A DNA stretch of 64,000 nt, taken from the NCBI RefSeq assembly GCF_022132145.1, contig NZ_JAJISP010000005.1, positions 248,001 through 312,000 of the forward strand. Direction: 5' to 3'. The DNA comes from Pseudomonas sp. MMS21 TM103. GTDB taxonomy: Bacteria > Pseudomonadota > Gammaproteobacteria > Pseudomonadales > Pseudomonadaceae. Positions within the stretch are counted from its first letter, which is position 1, and each line of letters opens with the position of its first letter. The position numbers were made by a program, and so were the translations under genes. The notes beneath the pieces are model-generated. The model was not told the DNA's origin, did not search any database, and saw only the letters and a program-made list of their open reading frames with translations. Below are positions 52,827 through 61,817 of the stretch, piece after piece.

Positions 52827-53765
52827 ATGTCTGACGCACAAGCAAATTTCGACCCGCGTGATTTTCGTCGTGCCTTGGGTAACTTCGCCACCGGCGTCAC
52901 TATCGTTACCGCAACCGCCCTTTCGGGTAAGAAGGTTGGGGTAACCGCCAACAGTTTCAACTCGGTGTCCCTGGACCCGCCGCTGGTCCTCTGGAGCATC
53001 GACAAGCGCTCCACCAGCTTTGATGTTTTCAAGGAGGCCACGCATTTTGCGGTAAATATCCTGGCAGCCGACCAGATCGATTTATCCAATCACTTCGCAC
53101 GCCCGCGCGACGATAAATTCGCCGACATCGATTATGTCGAGGGTCAGGGTGGGGCGCCGCTGCTCGAGGACTGCTCCGCACGTTTACAGTGCGAAAACTA
53201 TCAGCAGCTCGATGGCGGTGACCACTGGATACTGATCGGCAAGGTAGTGGCTTTTGACGATATCGGCCGCTCACCACTGCTATATCATCAAGGCGCCTAC
53301 TCCATGGTATTGCCGCACACGCGGATGAATAAAAAGACCGAGGCTCAGCAGCCTTCCAGTGCCCTTCAGGGGCGCTTAAGCCACAACCTCTACTATCTAA
53401 TGACTCAAGCCGTGCGCCACTACCAGACCGATTACCAGCCCAAACAACTGAGCAGCGGCCTCCGTACTAGCGAGGCGCGCATGCTGATGGTGTTGGAGAA
53501 TGATGCAGGCTTGAGCATGTGCGAGCTGCTGCGCGAGGTCGCGATGCCGGTGCGCGAGATCGAGCAGGCGGTGGATATTCTCAAGCGTAAGGGACTGGTG
53601 GCCCACACTGATGAGCGTTATTTGCTCACCTCGGCTGGCGTGGAGCAGACCGAAGCTCTCTGGACTATCGCCCGCGAGCAGCAGAGCAAGGTCTTCGCGC
53701 AGTTCAACGAGGCGGATATCGATACCTTCAAGCGCATGCTCAAGGCCGTTATTACGGGCTGCTGA
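52827..53765 (+). CDS. Flavin reductase with C-terminal MarR-like domain (C1-type HPAH reductase)
   Basis: 312 residues in two parts. Residues 1 to about 165 form a split-barrel flavin reductase: FRRALGNFATGVTIVTATAL, GVTANSFNSVSLDPPLVLWS, and DHWILIGKVVAFDDIGRSPL with LLYHQGAYSMV. Residues about 185-312 form a MarR-like winged helix: GLRTSEARMLMVLENDAGLS, MPVREIEQAVDILKRKGLV, and a wing. This architecture is that of the Acinetobacter C1 reductase, in which the MarR-like part binds 4-hydroxyphenylacetate and relieves autoinhibition. It therefore should reduce FMN with NADH only when substrate is present. Confidence 0.88.
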   Translation: MSDAQANFDPRDFRRALGNFATGVTIVTATALSGKKVGVTANSFNSVSLDPPLVLWSIDKRSTSFDVFKEATHFAVNILAADQIDLSNHFARPRDDKFADIDYVEGQGGAPLLEDCSARLQCENYQQLDGGDHWILIGKVVAFDDIGRSPLLYHQGAYSMVLPHTRMNKKTEAQQPSSALQGRLSHNLYYLMTQAVRHYQTDYQPKQLSSGLRTSEARMLMVLENDAGLSMCELLREVAMPVREIEQAVDILKRKGLVAHTDERYLLTSAGVEQTEALWTIAREQQSKVFAQFNEADIDTFKRMLKAVITGC

Positions 53766-53934
53766 CGCAGTCAGACTGGTAGGGTGTTGGCGCTGATGGA
53801 AAATTGACCCAGGGCAGATTGCTGATTTCAGCATCAGCAATTGTGGATAAGTTTAGCAACGGAACTGATTTTGAATCCCGTCCTTTCGAACGTTCCAAGC
53901 GGCGACTGATGACCTGTCACATGTCGTTATGCAG

Positions 53935-54420
53935 CAAGCCATCCTTTCCCTAAAATAAAAACGGTTCGTCGTCCACCGGACTTCTGATCGTCCTTGCGTT
54001 TTCGTTCCCGTGATTTGATCTTTGCCCGGGCTGCCAAGCTACTGTCTTGCAGCCGGTAGGACTCATTGCCGGTTTCGACTATGCGGCAGTTGTGCGTAAG
54101 CCGATCCAGCAAGGATGTGGTCATCTTGGCGTCGCCGAACACACTCGACTATCCTGCAAAGCTCAGGTTGGTCGTGATCGCCACGCTGGTGTGCTCGTAA
54201 AGCTTGGACAGCAAATGAAACACCTGGGCACCACCGACCTGACTGAACAGCAAATAACCCAGCTCATCGAGGATGACCACGTCCATGCGCAGCAGTGCTT
54301 GGGCGATGCGCCTGGCTTTGCCGCCGTGCTTTTCGCACTCCAGCAGATTGACCAGGTCAACCGTGGAGTAGAAGCGCACGCGCTTACCTCTGTACATGGG
54401 GTTCGATTCATGTTTCAACC
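53935..54420 (-). pseudogene. Broken istB (IS21-family ATPase)
   Basis: The frame reads GKRVRFYSTVDLVNLLECEK, MDVVILDELGYLLFSQVGGA and TSVAITTNLSFAG, then a TAG where IstB has Trp, then SSVFGDAKMTTSLLDRLTHN. Walker B (VILDELGY) is present but the N-terminal Walker A half is absent. No istA is seen. It is a decayed IS21-type remnant. Confidence 0.85.
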
Positions 54421-54489
54421 GTTTCCATATCTGCTGCGAGATAGACATCACTGCTTTCTGGGACGCCGTCGACCAAACATCCTTCCCGC

Positions 54490-55428
54490 TCATTGCTCCA
54501 CGCGGCCGTTGTCCGAGGAACGCTTCTTGAACTCTCCAAAAGGCATATCAGGCTCGATGTAGCGCAGGGCAGATTGCACGTCTCGCCAACCGACGTAATC
54601 CATCAGTGCTTTGGTGCCCCAGCCGTTACGCGCCGCCCAGGTGGCAAACCCGCGGCGCAAGGAGTGACCACTGAAACGGTCCGCATCTACTCCACTGCGA
54701 ATCAGGGCGCGACTCAGGATGCGGGGCACACTGTACGGATGCAGAGCTTCCTCACTGAGATGGCCCCAGCGATCCAGCGCTCGAAATACCGGTCCATGCT
54801 GGATCTTCGTCACCGCGATCCAGTCTTCATAGGCTTGCACCGGACATAACCGTCGCAACGCAGGGACGAAAAAAGAGCGCCCCCGATGGTCACGGTCGGT
54901 TTTACTGCTCGGCAAAAACAACTGCATGCCCTCGCCAGCCCTTATCTGGATAGTCTCCGCCCGGAGACGGCACAGGTCGTCGCTGCGAAATCCACGCCAG
55001 AAGCCCAAAAGAATCAGGGCCCGATCACGTCTATGGCCGCGCATGGCCGCATCCGTGAGGCCGGCTTCCTGAGCAATCAACCATTCGACGCAACGTGACA
55101 GCTCGGTGAGCTGTAGTGGTTCGGCCTGCCGCGGCATATGTGGATGCAACGCTTGAATACCGCGCAGCACGTCACGCACCTGAGGTGCCTTGGTCGGATC
55201 GACAAATCCCTGGCGGATATGCCAACGCGCCAACGCAGCCAAATGCGCACGTAAGGTACTGCTGGAAAGACGCTCAGCCGAATCCGCGAGGTAGCGCACC
55301 ACCGTTTCGCTGGTGGCCGGCAGCAGTCCGCCCCACACCAGTTCGAAGTGCTCCAAAGCCTGACGGTAGCGCCGCTGGGTACTCTCGCGCCGCGCCGCAG
55401 TCAGGTAGCGATCCGCGTTGTCGGTCAT
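54490..55428 (-). CDS. tnpS: TnpS-like tyrosine recombinase of a Tn4651-type cointegrate resolution module
   Basis: 312 residues from ATG 55428 with GGAGG 7 nt upstream; a longer frame upstream would cross the recombination site. It has the tyrosine-recombinase catalytic set: Arg in LGFWRGFRSDDLCRL, HxxR in FSGHSLRRGFATWAARNG, a Trp/His position in YVGWRD, and Tyr in ALRYIEPDM. The N-terminal SAM-like half has RRYRQALEHFELVW. Divergence from a KfrA-like coiled-coil gene 172 bp away is the TnpS-TnpT arrangement of Tn4651/Tn5041. No Tn3-type transposase is visible here. Confidence 0.82.
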   Translation of the reverse strand: MTDNADRYLTAARRESTQRRYRQALEHFELVWGGLLPATSETVVRYLADSAERLSSSTLRAHLAALARWHIRQGFVDPTKAPQVRDVLRGIQALHPHMPRQAEPLQLTELSRCVEWLIAQEAGLTDAAMRGHRRDRALILLGFWRGFRSDDLCRLRAETIQIRAGEGMQLFLPSSKTDRDHRGRSFFVPALRRLCPVQAYEDWIAVTKIQHGPVFRALDRWGHLSEEALHPYSVPRILSRALIRSGVDADRFSGHSLRRGFATWAARNGWGTKALMDYVGWRDVQSALRYIEPDMPFGEFKKRSSDNGRVEQ

Positions 55429-55482
55429 AGCACGTCCTCCGTACCGCTGGCCGACGGCCAATCGGCTCAAATAGGGGATGAG

Positions 55483-55507
55483 GTTTGAGAATGCCCCATT
55501 CTCAAAC
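55483..55507. repeat. Inverted repeat, probable core of the TnpS resolution site
   Basis: GTTTGAGAATG (55483-55493) and CATTCTCAAAC (55497-55507) are perfect 11-bp arms around CCC. A 9-7-9 reading (GTTTGAGAA-TGCCCCA-TTCTCAAAC) is the usual tyrosine-recombinase core. Two more palindromes follow, ACACC...GGTGT near 55542 and CATACTG...CAGTATG near 55564, likely TnpT sites. Confidence 0.6.
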
Positions 55508-55600
55508 GCCAGTTCGTCCGAATTCCAACCATCGCACTGCACACCGGTACAGGTGTAATTCCATACTGGTAAAACAGTATGAAATAGTCGGAGTAACAGC

Positions 55601-56563
55601 ATGGCCCGTGCAGGTATCAACAAGGCGCTGGTGCAGCAGGCCCGTGATGCCCTGCTCGCCCGCGACCAGCGTCCCAGTATCGAGGCGGTGCGCATCGAGT
55701 TGGGCAACACCGGCTCGAAAAGCACCATTCAGCGCTTCCTTAAGGAGTTGGCTAGCGAAGAGCCACGCCCGCCGACGGTCAACCTCAGCGAAGAACTGCA
55801 GGCCTACATCAGCAGTCTAGCCCAGCGTCTGGCTGCCGACGCTCAGGGTGCGGTGGCCGCCGACCGCGCCCGCCTGGAGCGGCAGCAGGCCGCCTACATG
55901 CACCAGCGGGACATCGATCAGGCCCGCCGCGAAGAGCTGCAGAAAGCTCATCAGCTGATCGTTCAAGAGCGGCGGGAAGGCCAAGTCCGCGAACGCGCCC
56001 TAGGCGAGCAGCTGCAACAGCTGGAGGTCGAGCGACAGCGACTGCTGAGTGCCGAGCAGCATCACCTGGAGTTGCTCGAAGAACGAGCCGGACAGATCCA
56101 ATCACTGGAAGAAAAACACCAACACTCCCGTGAGGCCCTGGAGCACTACCGACAGCAGCAGCTCCGCCAACGTGAGGAAGAGGTCAATCGGCACGAAGCC
56201 CAAGTGCAACAGCTGCAACAAGAGCAGCGACGCCTGCAGGAGCAACTGATGGTCAAGCAGGAGGAACTCAACCAGCTGTATCGGGATCTCGAGCGGCTCA
56301 GCGCCGAACAACGGCTTCGGACCCAGGAACTGCACAGCCAAGCGCAGGAACTCGCGCGCTGGCCCCTGCTGCACCAACAGCTGCAGGACGCGCTGCAGCA
56401 GGAACAAGAAAGGTGCCGGACCCTGCAACTTCAAGTGTCGATCCTGCACGAGAAGGCCCGACGCTATGTGCTCGACCACCGCCAGGATCGCCGTGACCTG
56501 AGAGCCCAGGGGCGACAAATCGTGCAGCTGCACACCTTGCTGTCATCACAGCGCAATATCTAG
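55601..56563 (+). CDS. tnpT: TnpT-like KfrA-type DNA-binding coiled-coil protein
   Basis: 320 residues. An N-terminal HTH-like region (INKALVQQARDALLARDQRP and IEAVRIELGNTGSKSTIQRF, the KfrA/DUF-type motif) is followed by a long Gln/Glu/Arg-rich coiled coil (about residues 90-300). TnpT of Tn4651 is required with TnpS to resolve cointegrates and has the same layout. It starts right after the inverted-repeat region that it shares with tnpS. A KfrA-type plasmid protein is the alternative, less likely given the neighbour. Confidence 0.8.
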   Translation: MARAGINKALVQQARDALLARDQRPSIEAVRIELGNTGSKSTIQRFLKELASEEPRPPTVNLSEELQAYISSLAQRLAADAQGAVAADRARLERQQAAYMHQRDIDQARREELQKAHQLIVQERREGQVRERALGEQLQQLEVERQRLLSAEQHHLELLEERAGQIQSLEEKHQHSREALEHYRQQQLRQREEEVNRHEAQVQQLQQEQRRLQEQLMVKQEELNQLYRDLERLSAEQRLRTQELHSQAQELARWPLLHQQLQDALQQEQERCRTLQLQVSILHEKARRYVLDHRQDRRDLRAQGRQIVQLHTLLSSQRNI

Positions 56564-56939
56564 GCAACGCCATGGGCCGATGTGGGCACTGCTACGAGCG
56601 TGATCACTAGCCGTGCGCATAATTGCGGCCAACTAACCCACCAGTTGCTCTCATGCTGACCACCAATTGCGTAAGATTTGACCAGTAGAAGGCGAGACGC
56701 GACAGGCAGAAATCGGCCAAGAGCAGCCGGTCGCTAGTGGGGCTTCTAATCAAATGCTGCTGCCACCGCACTGTTGATTTGTGGTTGTCCAGTGCTTTTG
56801 TTCTGGGCTAAGTTGCCTGCGACACTGCCCACCGCGCAACACCAGCTCATCAACGACCATTTGAGCTAAAGCGAATTCGGCCTTATCACCAGACTTGACC
56901 ACCACATCCGGCCCGTGACCAACTGCATCAGCATGCCGC
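56564..56939. other. Intergenic stretch without recognised gene
   Basis: About 375 bp. A short TCGGCC-containing piece near 56712-56740 resembles the repeats at 59.6-61.7 kb. No gene, RNA or strong hairpin seen. Confidence 0.45.
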
Positions 56940-58376
56940 TCAGAAAGTGTCGTTCTTGCTCACCTGATGACGGTAACGCTCTACCTTGTGCGGATCACAT
57001 TCCACCTTCACTCTTTTAACGTGATGAACTTCCACCGAGGTTGGGATGACGTCTAGCGTCTCCTCGCGCACATCCTCATCCTCAGGGATATGATGAAATG
57101 TCATAGCCCAGGGGCTTGACGCCAGAGCAGTCTCAGCCTCGTCCAGCATTGGCACTTCCTCCCGCACGCAATAGTCGGGGTACCAACCATCACTGTCGCA
57201 ACTCGTGGTGCTGGCACTCAGCTCGACGTCTGCTGGTAGATCCATGCTCTTCACGCGTGACGCCTTGTGGAACAGTACGATGTTGTCCCCCTCTTCTGAC
57301 TGTGTCGAATTGAAGAGGATGCCGTCCAACGTCGGATCGTTTTCGGTCGCCAGGAAATCAGCCACCGCCTGCGTGGACAGGTAGTCGAACTCCTGATCAT
57401 CGGGCATCACCGGCCGCGTCATCTTGCGACCGAGCGATTGCAGGAAGGACACGCGCTCCAGCCGTTGGAGCAGCGTCGGGTCGAACACGCTCCCACCGTC
57501 TGACGCATTTTCAAGCGCGGAAAGATCCAGAAGGCGTAGAGGGCGGATGATTCTGAAAGTAGCCAGCGCGACCTGGCTACCCACTGGCGGCCGAACCTCA
57601 GCGAGTGCAACACCTGGAGAGGTGGCCCCATAGAATACCGAGATACCTCGGGCATTCATTCTGCCCGCTGCTGCAGCACGGGCGGGGGGAGAGCCCAGGT
57701 GGCGATCGGGACGGCAAAGTGCCTCTTTAAGCGGCTCCTCCGACTGGAATACTCGTGCTCTGAAAAGAATCGCAATCGACGTACCGGGGCCTGCGTCCAC
57801 AACCACCGGCTTGCCATCCAAGGTACCAAGCTGATCTATCCTCCCGAAAACAGCTGCGAGGTGATCTGTAGCTGCCCGAGAAAAGTACCTGGCCTCAGTT
57901 TTCAGCGTTCTCTCGAAATGCCGCCACTCATACTGCCAAGTAGCGTCGCTAGAATCCTTCTGCTCATAGTACGAGTCAGCGTCGAACTCGCACTCGTCTC
58001 CCATGGCCGCCGTGTCGAAGTCAGAGTGCCGTTCACCGAGAACCTCCAGTACATCTGCAACCGCCTCATCGGGAATGCGGGCTGCGCCTTCGATAGCATC
58101 GTGAACGGGCTCACCGTTTCGCTCCCATTCGTAATCCGACTCTCTATCCCGCAGTAGGCTTTGCTGCCAATCATCCGGCTCATTGGATGTGCGAACGTAG
58201 TGTTCGGCGAATGCTTGCTCAACCCGATCCGCGAGTTGTTCGATCGTCCAGCATTGGTCTTCGCTCTCACAGTAGGAGCACACCGCGATCTCGCCTGTGG
58301 ATGCAATCTCGCTGGAAAGGAACGGCTCCTCCACACACTGGTCGCAGATCCACAGCTCTTCACCTTGCTCGTTCAT
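56940..58376 (-). CDS. RES-domain protein with N-terminal zinc-finger and HEPN-like region
   Basis: 478 residues. The N-terminus has CxxC pairs (CDQCVEE, CSYCESED) and a helical part (to about 180) that resembles the HEPN/RES N-terminal domain. The RES domain spans about 205-370: ILFRARVF, the R-x-N-x-x-G-I-S/Y motif GRMNARGISVFYGATSPG, VALAEVRPPVGSQVALATFR, and DGILFNSTQSEEGDN. RES toxins degrade NAD. This is the long, stand-alone form rather than a compact toxin with a Xre partner; no antitoxin gene is adjacent. GGGGAGG precedes the ATG. The context suggests antiphage or abortive defence. Confidence 0.82.
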   Translation of the reverse strand: MNEQGEELWICDQCVEEPFLSSEIASTGEIAVCSYCESEDQCWTIEQLADRVEQAFAEHYVRTSNEPDDWQQSLLRDRESDYEWERNGEPVHDAIEGAARIPDEAVADVLEVLGERHSDFDTAAMGDECEFDADSYYEQKDSSDATWQYEWRHFERTLKTEARYFSRAATDHLAAVFGRIDQLGTLDGKPVVVDAGPGTSIAILFRARVFQSEEPLKEALCRPDRHLGSPPARAAAAGRMNARGISVFYGATSPGVALAEVRPPVGSQVALATFRIIRPLRLLDLSALENASDGGSVFDPTLLQRLERVSFLQSLGRKMTRPVMPDDQEFDYLSTQAVADFLATENDPTLDGILFNSTQSEEGDNIVLFHKASRVKSMDLPADVELSASTTSCDSDGWYPDYCVREEVPMLDEAETALASSPWAMTFHHIPEDEDVREETLDVIPTSVEVHHVKRVKVECDPHKVERYRHQVSKNDTF

Positions 58377-58571
58377 CGAGCCTCCCCAAGATTCCAGATC
58401 ATCAGCCGACAGCTGATGCTCGCCAACTTATTCCGGCCCTGAACCGTAGAAGATTTGAGGCCTGCATCACAAACGGGGACAGACCACTATATTGGTGCTG
58501 ATGGGCCGCTTCGGTCGAGAACAGCCCGTTGCTAACGGTGCTGTTGGCCGATAGTTGCCGTGGGCAATGTC
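58377..58571. other. Intergenic stretch with a dispersed-repeat fragment
   Basis: Short stretch containing AAACGGGGACAGACCAC (58470-58486), a motif often associated with REP-type repeats in proteobacteria. No gene. Confidence 0.4.
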
Positions 58572-59504
58572 TCAACTCAGGAGCCGCTCTTCGTACTCGT
58601 CAGTAGTGGGCAGTTTTCCGGCTTCTGTCATGTGGCACATCAAACGGGACAGAAGTCCCCGCACCTCAATTATGTGGTCAGTTAGGCGATCATCCGAGGT
58701 AGCCCCTCCATGCACAGCCTTTGATCGGTAGTCGTAGAGCTTCTTGATCCTACGATAGAGAGCCAGGCGATCTGGGCCACGCTCCTCGAGGTATGCAGCC
58801 GCCAGAAGTGCAAGACGAAAACGAAGCTCCGAGTTGACGCCAAAGAGAGCCTCAAAGCCCGCCCAGAGAGCTGCAGCTGCCATTCTCAAATTCGCGTGTT
58901 GGTGGTGAGTCGTCAGGGAGTCTGTAGCGAGCCGGAATGCAGGTTGCTCCAGCAGTTTTATCCAATGCTCAAGGTTCGCTTGCACCCAGTCGAGAGTCTC
59001 TATGGATATCTCAACTTTGTGGCTCAGCTGCCGGGCCGCAGGCACGTCCTCAAGTAGTTGAACCTCGCAGGAATCAGCTTGAACAGCGGGTAGGACGTCC
59101 CATGAAGCGCTTGCTACTGCGGGAACCAGTATTTCGGTGAGCGTACGACATCGAAGCGCAGATATGATCCACCAGCCGATATTCAGGTTCGACTGTATGA
59201 ACTTAGGCTCGCTGCATCGCAGTGCAAGCTCATGAGTCACTGCGGGCATATGACGAGCGACTGCGCTTAGGAGAGACTTGTTTCTCAGCGCTGCGGCTAA
59301 CTCTATCTCTCCTGGAGGATGACGGACTTCCCGCAATTCCCCAACTCCCGGGAAGGCGTAAGGCCCGTCTCGAAAGGTCAAGCCTGACAAAGCGAAACAG
59401 AGTTCCCCCTGGTCGGATAAGTCAGACATTCGAGCAGCAGCGTATTCCTTGCGAGACTTGAAGTGGTGAAGCAAGTCCGAAAATTTCTCATTGTCGTAAT
59501 TCAT
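58572..59504 (-). CDS. HEPN (Apea-like) domain protein
   Basis: 310 residues, largely helical. The C-terminal part contains a HEPN-type signature: RIKKLYDYRSKAVHGGATSD, with the Arg-x4-His ribonuclease-like motif in RSKAVH, preceded by ALWAGFEALFGVNSELRFRL. The first half has no motif I know. GAGGAGC precedes the ATG. HEPN proteins of this type act in RNA cleavage or as sensor parts of defence genes. It lies next to the RES protein on the same strand, 195 bp apart, so the two could be one module. Confidence 0.72.
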   Translation of the reverse strand: MNYDNEKFSDLLHHFKSRKEYAAARMSDLSDQGELCFALSGLTFRDGPYAFPGVGELREVRHPPGEIELAAALRNKSLLSAVARHMPAVTHELALRCSEPKFIQSNLNIGWWIISALRCRTLTEILVPAVASASWDVLPAVQADSCEVQLLEDVPAARQLSHKVEISIETLDWVQANLEHWIKLLEQPAFRLATDSLTTHHQHANLRMAAAALWAGFEALFGVNSELRFRLALLAAAYLEERGPDRLALYRRIKKLYDYRSKAVHGGATSDDRLTDHIIEVRGLLSRLMCHMTEAGKLPTTDEYEERLLS

Positions 59505-60115
59505 GCGCTCCTCGCCCCTACGTCTCCTGCATCGAGTGCACCATGCTACACAACAGTTGGGTTTACGAGGCGCATCTGTTTAAGGCATCTGGCTGGACGT
59601 CCACTTCTGACCGACTCCAGCCCGATGCTACTGGCGACTCCCGGCCAAATGGAGTCGTCGGGCTAGCCTATTCGAAGCTACCAGTACGCTCGCGCTCTTC
59701 TTCGTCCTCGCGAAGCTCTTCCGCTGCGATTCCTCATCAAGCCCTGGATCGTAAACAGCTAGTTTGTGGGCGCTTCTGGCCGATCTCGGCCGCCCACGAC
59801 AGGCAGCCATTGGCCGATTCTGTTGAAAACAGTCAGCCGTGGTAATTGGCGATACTCACATCTGTATCGGCTGCTGCCAGTAATCGGGCGAGTGCGGTGG
59901 CCACCGCCTTCGAGCGCTGACGGCAGAACAGAACGAAGCCTTGCCACTAAGGCCTGTGGATAATCTATCGTCTCTGCCGTTTCTTCAGGCAGACCTCCGA
60001 AATGACTGCTTGCTTGTTGGGCCGCACCTTTTTGGATCGTTCGCAAACCTTATGTGCAGTACCGAACAGAGCTTCATTTCTGTCGCTATTACAGTGTTCT
60101 CAACTTCCGTTAGAG
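59505..60115. other. Intergenic region with scattered TTTTGGCCG-type repeats
   Basis: About 610 bp with no gene. It holds degenerate copies of a recurring unit (GGCGCTTCTGGCCGATCTCGG at about 59769; TTGGCCGATTCTGTTGAAAAC at about 59811). Confidence 0.45.
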
Positions 60116-60835
60116 ATGTTGAGCATGCTTCGGCAGAACCGCCTTTTGATAGCCCTTTCAGAGGCCGCTAAAAAGCGCCTTTTCCGTCATATGGAATGGG
60201 TGGCATTACCGCAGGGCGAAATTCTCTACGAGTCCTGCGAGACAATAAGTCATGTCTATTTTCCCGTTGACTCAATCATTTCGCTCCTCCATGTATTGGG
60301 GAACGGTGATTCAGCTGAGGTATCGGTGGTTGGTAACGAGGGACTAGTCGGTATTTCGCTGTTCCTGGGCGTCGATAGCACAATCAGCCGTGCAGTCGTA
60401 CAAAGTGCTGGTCGTGCCTACCGAATGCCTGGAAAACTACTCCAGGACGAGTTCAACCACCACAGTGAGCTGAATATACTGATACTGCGCTACATCCAGA
60501 CACTGATTATCCAAATGTCGCAAACATCAGTTTGCAATCGGTATCACTCCATCCTCCAACAGCTATGCCGATGCTTACTGTTATCGCTGGATCGTTTGCC
60601 GGGCAATCAGTTGACGATGACCCAGAAGCTCATTTCCGACATGCTCGGGGTGCGTCGTGAGGGCATCACTGAAGCTGCCTGTATACTGCGGAGATTGGGC
60701 GTGATCGCATACCACCGTGGTCATATCACTGTGCTTAATCGTATTAAACTCGAACATCTGAGCTGTGAGTGCTATGCCATAGTCAGGCAGGAGACTGATC
60801 GACTACTGCCTCGGAAAGCGCCGTCTTTTAGCTGA
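60116..60835 (+). CDS. Crp/Fnr-family transcriptional regulator
   Basis: 239 residues from ATG 60116. The cyclic-nucleotide-like barrel has LPQGEILYESCETISHVYFP, VSVVGNEGLVGISLFLGVDS, and the HTH has LTMTQKLISDMLGVRREGIT with ILRRLGVIAYHRGHITVLNR. No Cys cluster for an Fe-S centre is seen. This is a common Pseudomonas type (often called Crp/Fnr) with an unknown ligand. It stands alone between repeat-rich intergenic stretches. Confidence 0.88.
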   Translation: MLSMLRQNRLLIALSEAAKKRLFRHMEWVALPQGEILYESCETISHVYFPVDSIISLLHVLGNGDSAEVSVVGNEGLVGISLFLGVDSTISRAVVQSAGRAYRMPGKLLQDEFNHHSELNILILRYIQTLIIQMSQTSVCNRYHSILQQLCRCLLLSLDRLPGNQLTMTQKLISDMLGVRREGITEAACILRRLGVIAYHRGHITVLNRIKLEHLSCECYAIVRQETDRLLPRKAPSFS

Positions 60836-61178
60836 TTGAATAGCCTCGAGTTCTCTAAAGGCTTCCATGCCTAATTGTGAGTCCGCTTTTGGCCGGCAGA
60901 TGCCCATTAGTTGAACGGTCGCTTTTGGCCGGGCCTGTCTCTCTGGTGAGCGACGACAGCGCCCCTAAGGGGATTCATGATTATGTATACAAAACCAGGG
61001 ACGATTAATTCGGGCACTCGATGGCCACGATCTGGGTAGCAGCTACAGAGGTGTGTGCAACCGGAAGCCCCAGAGGTACTGCCTGCATGAAATTATGCCG
61101 GCCTTGGTCTAGAGTGATTTGCGGTATCCCAAACGGATAACTGGCTAGGACAGCCTACCTCTCGAAAGGAACTCGACC
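60836..61178. other. Intergenic region with a 36-bp-spaced direct repeat
   Basis: About 340 bp with no gene. GTCCGCTTTTGGCCGG (60881-60896) and GGTCGCTTTTGGCCGG (60917-60932) form a direct repeat. Confidence 0.5.
60881..60932. repeat. Direct repeat (G-T-C-CGCTTTTGGCCGG)
   Basis: Two 16-bp copies, differing at two or three bases, 36 bp apart. An inverted relative (CCGGCCAAAATCGG) lies at 61727-61740. Confidence 0.55.
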
Positions 61179-61673
61179 ATGCCCATTCTTCGCTACCTCT
61201 CCATTTCCCTCGCGTCTGCCCTGGTGGCTTCTTATGCGGCCCTATGGCTGGCCAACCCGACCCCCCTGGAGCAGCACCATAGCTTGGTTCGCCCACCGTT
61301 GATTATTGAGCAGCAGGGTAATGATCTAATGCTGTGGGGCGGCTGGAGCACGGTGGCCGGTTACGAACCGCCTGGAGTGAATGCAGTTGAGATCCGCTGC
61401 AACCGCGATAGCGGCAGATGCCTGGAAGCCTATGCCTCGATCCTTCACCACGACGAAGGGGAAGACCTGGAAGCCCAGGTGTTCAACTACGAGGTGGTGG
61501 ATTGGACGGAGCAGATGTTGCATGCCACCGGTGTGATGCCCCATGCAAACTGCGTGACGCGCAGCCTGGTGGTGGCGCTGCCGGCTGGCTCCGCCTCCCT
61601 GGAACTGCTGCCGAAGGGCGATGACTGCGAGTTCGATGCCAGCGCCGCCATGTTGGTCGGTGACCCGCTCTAG
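61179..61673 (+). CDS. Conserved hypothetical protein with N-terminal signal/anchor
   Basis: 164 residues with an N-terminal hydrophobic stretch (ISLASALVASYAALWLANP, residues about 7-27). AAGGA precedes the ATG at 8 nt. The rest is beta-rich with Cys at three or four positions (IRCNRDSGRCLEAY, NCVTRS, DDCEFD), so disulfides and a periplasmic location are likely. I recognise no family. It is transcribed alone. Confidence 0.7.
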   Translation: MPILRYLSISLASALVASYAALWLANPTPLEQHHSLVRPPLIIEQQGNDLMLWGGWSTVAGYEPPGVNAVEIRCNRDSGRCLEAYASILHHDEGEDLEAQVFNYEVVDWTEQMLHATGVMPHANCVTRSLVVALPAGSASLELLPKGDDCEFDASAAMLVGDPL

Positions 61674-61817
61674 CCCGTCACCATGCATTGCCAGACCAGT
61701 AGTGGCAGAGATGCAACAGGCCACAACCGGCCAAAATCGGTCGGTCGTTCCTACAAATAAATGCGTCCCCCTTTTATCGTAACAGGGCAAAGATTCGTGC
61801 CGGTATTGGCATCATTG

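Noticed and set aside
53397..53840. 147-residue minus-strand frame at the end of the flavin reductase
   Set aside because: Antisense shadow of the MarR-like C-terminal domain.
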